A DNA stretch of 6,731 nt. It comes from Candidatus Saccharibacteria bacterium UBA949. Lineage in GTDB: Bacteria; Patescibacteriota; Saccharimonadia; Saccharimonadales; Saccharimonadaceae. The DNA lies in contig DBCV01000059.1 of NCBI GenBank assembly GCA_002293245.1, positions 1,579 to 8,309 of the forward strand, read 5' to 3'. The first letter of the stretch is position 1; each line of letters starts with the position of its first letter. The notes beneath the pieces are model-generated. The model did no database searches, was not told where the DNA came from, and saw only the letters and a list, made by a program, of their open reading frames with translations. The position numbers were made by a program, and so were the translations under genes. Below, in pieces: positions 5,440 through 6,731 of this stretch.

Positions 5440-6731
5440 ATGGGTAAAATCATCGGGATCGACCTAGGGACAACCAACAGTGCCATGGCGTATATGGTGG
5501 CTGGCAAACCAGAAGTAATTACGAATAAGGAGGGCAATCGCACAACACCGAGTGTGGTGGCAGTCAATAAAAAAGGCGAACGATTGGTTGGGCAAGTTGC
5601 GCAGCGCCAAAGGGTGACTAATCCGAAAAACACGATTTACGGCGTGAAACGCTTGATCGGTCGGAAGTTTAGCGATGCGGAGGTGCAAAAAGACATTGAT
5701 ATTATGCCGTACAAGATTGTGCAAAAAGGTGGCGGAGTGGCCGTAGAAATGGGCGACAAAGAGAATACGCCGGAAGAAATCAGCGCAATGATCCTAGGTA
5801 AGATGAAGGCGGATGCCGAGGCGTTTTTGGGCGAAAAAGTGACAGAAGCGGTGATTACGGTGCCGGCCTATTTTGACGATTCGCAGAGGCAGGCGACCAA
5901 GGATGCGGGAAAGATTGCTGGGCTAGAGGTGAAACGGATTATTAACGAGCCGACAGCGGCCGCCTTGGCCTACGGCTTGGATGGCAACAAGAAATCCGAC
6001 GAAAAAATCGTGGTGTTTGACCTTGGTGGTGGAACTTTTGACGTGTCGGTTTTGGAACTGGGCGATGGTGTGTTTGAGGTGAAATCAACAAATGGCGACA
6101 CTCACCTGGGCGGCGAAGACTTCGACAACGAGATTGTGAATTACTTCCTGGCCGAGTTTAAGGCGCAGAGTGGGATTGATATAAAAAACGACGCGGCGGC
6201 TATGCAGCGCCTGAAAGACGAGGCGGAAAAGGCAAAGAAGGAACTTTCTAGCACGACCCAGGTGGAAATTAACCTGCCGTTTTTGACGGCGGATGCCGAG
6301 GGGCCAAAGCATTTTGAAACGAAATTGACTCGGGCGAAATTGGAAGAATTGGTGGCACCGATGTTGGACAGGTTGGCTGGACCAGCCGAAAAGGCTCTGA
6401 AAGACGCGAAACTTACGGCGAAGGATATTGACGAAGTGGTGCTGGTGGGTGGTATGACCAGGATGCCGGCAGTGGTTGAGCGGGCCAAGAAGATTTTTGG
6501 CAAAGACCCGATGCAGGGGGTAAATCCGGACGAAGTTGTGGCGATGGGCGCGGCAATTCAAGGCGGCGTGTTGGCGGGCGACGTAAAGGACGTGTTGCTT
6601 CTGGATGTGACGCCGCTAACTCTCGGCATTGAAACAGCTGGCGGGGTGCGCACGCCGATGATTGAGCGGAATACAACGGTGCCGACTTCCAAGTCGCAGG
6701 TGTTTAGCACGTTTGCGGATAATCAGCCGCA
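5440..6731 (+). CDS. dnaK: Chaperone DnaK (Hsp70), N-terminal 430 residues, cut by window edge
   Basis: DnaK is the ATP-driven cytoplasmic Hsp70 that binds unfolded segments with DnaJ and GrpE. The visible part covers the nucleotide-binding domain, the linker and the first strands of the substrate domain. The three Hsp70 signatures are present: IDLGTTNS (7-14, with Asp8), [13 protein letters not shown] (192-204, with Thr199 and Asp201) and [10 protein letters not shown] (334-343). Lys70, needed for ATP hydrolysis, sits in VKRLIGR (69-75). [12 protein letters not shown] (168-179) is also conserved, and the linker DVLLLDVTP is at 384-392. Residues from about 75 to 97 form the roughly 23-residue segment that Bacillus DnaK lacks and E. 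coli DnaK has. The ATG has AAGGAG at 5428-5433, six bases upstream. Control is by two CIRCE sites. The frame stays open to base 6731; about 200 residues of substrate domain and lid should lie beyond. Confidence 0.98.
   Translation, partial: MGKIIGIDLGTTNSAMAYMVAGKPEVITNKEGNRTTPSVVAVNKKGERLVGQVAQRQRVTNPKNTIYGVKRLIGRKFSDAEVQKDIDIMPYKIVQKGGGVAVEMGDKENTPEEISAMILGKMKADAEAFLGEKVTEAVITVPAYFDDSQRQATKDAGKIAGLEVKRIINEPTAAALAYGLDGNKKSDEKIVVFDLGGGTFDVSVLELGDGVFEVKSTNGDTHLGGEDFDNEIVNYFLAEFKAQSGIDIKNDAAAMQRLKDEAEKAKKELSSTTQVEINLPFLTADAEGPKHFETKLTRAKLEELVAPMLDRLAGPAEKALKDAKLTAKDIDEVVLVGGMTRMPAVVERAKKIFGKDPMQGVNPDEVVAMGAAIQGGVLAGDVKDVLLLDVTPLTLGIETAGGVRTPMIERNTTVPTSKSQVFSTFADNQP

Overview
The window is a compact stretch of bacterial chromosome with five protein-coding genes, all on the + strand. 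In order they are lepA (translation GTPase EF-4), a stand-alone coaB-type phosphopantothenate-cysteine ligase, a small two-helix membrane protein, a 593-residue membrane-anchored coiled-coil protein, and the first 430 codons of dnaK (Hsp70), which runs off the right edge. Stops TAG, TAG, TGA and TAA are all used as stops, so the standard bacterial code fits.

Organism: the sequence alone does not fix the taxon. The extended -10 promoters, a lepA start that appears to be leaderless, a Firmicutes-style single-domain CoaB with no partner decarboxylase beside it, HrcA/CIRCE control of dnaK, and a hairpin with repeated GTGTTTGAGCG words (read on the - strand) together suggest a small-genome monoderm-type lineage, such as Patescibacteria/Saccharibacteria. 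This is inference of modest confidence; Actinobacteria, Chloroflexi or Firmicutes relatives are not excluded.

Layout. Bases 1-136 are one elaborate inverted repeat that can fold either as a long nested hairpin or as a three-armed cloverleaf. It abuts the lepA promoter. TATAAT lies 7 bases before the lepA ATG, so lepA mRNA should start at or next to its start codon. coaB follows after 96 bases with its own extended -10 and a GGAGG site, and ends in a strong intrinsic terminator (2972-3002). A clean -35/-10 promoter (3067-3095) then drives a two-gene unit. The small membrane protein and the long coiled-coil protein are separated by one base and are probably translationally coupled. The second ends at an intrinsic terminator (5292-5326). 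Three bases later the dnaK control region begins: two CIRCE operators, one enclosing the -35 hexamer and the other just after the predicted transcription start.

Functionally, lepA and dnaK are translation and protein-quality housekeeping genes, and coaB belongs to coenzyme A synthesis. The membrane/coiled-coil pair is the unrecognised part. The long protein has the tail architecture of TPM-domain (YgcG-like) membrane proteins, with helical repeats, a charged helix and a Gly-rich end, but it lacks the TPM domain. Its topology resembles EzrA. Its role is unknown; a structural or scaffolding role at the cell envelope is the most reasonable guess.
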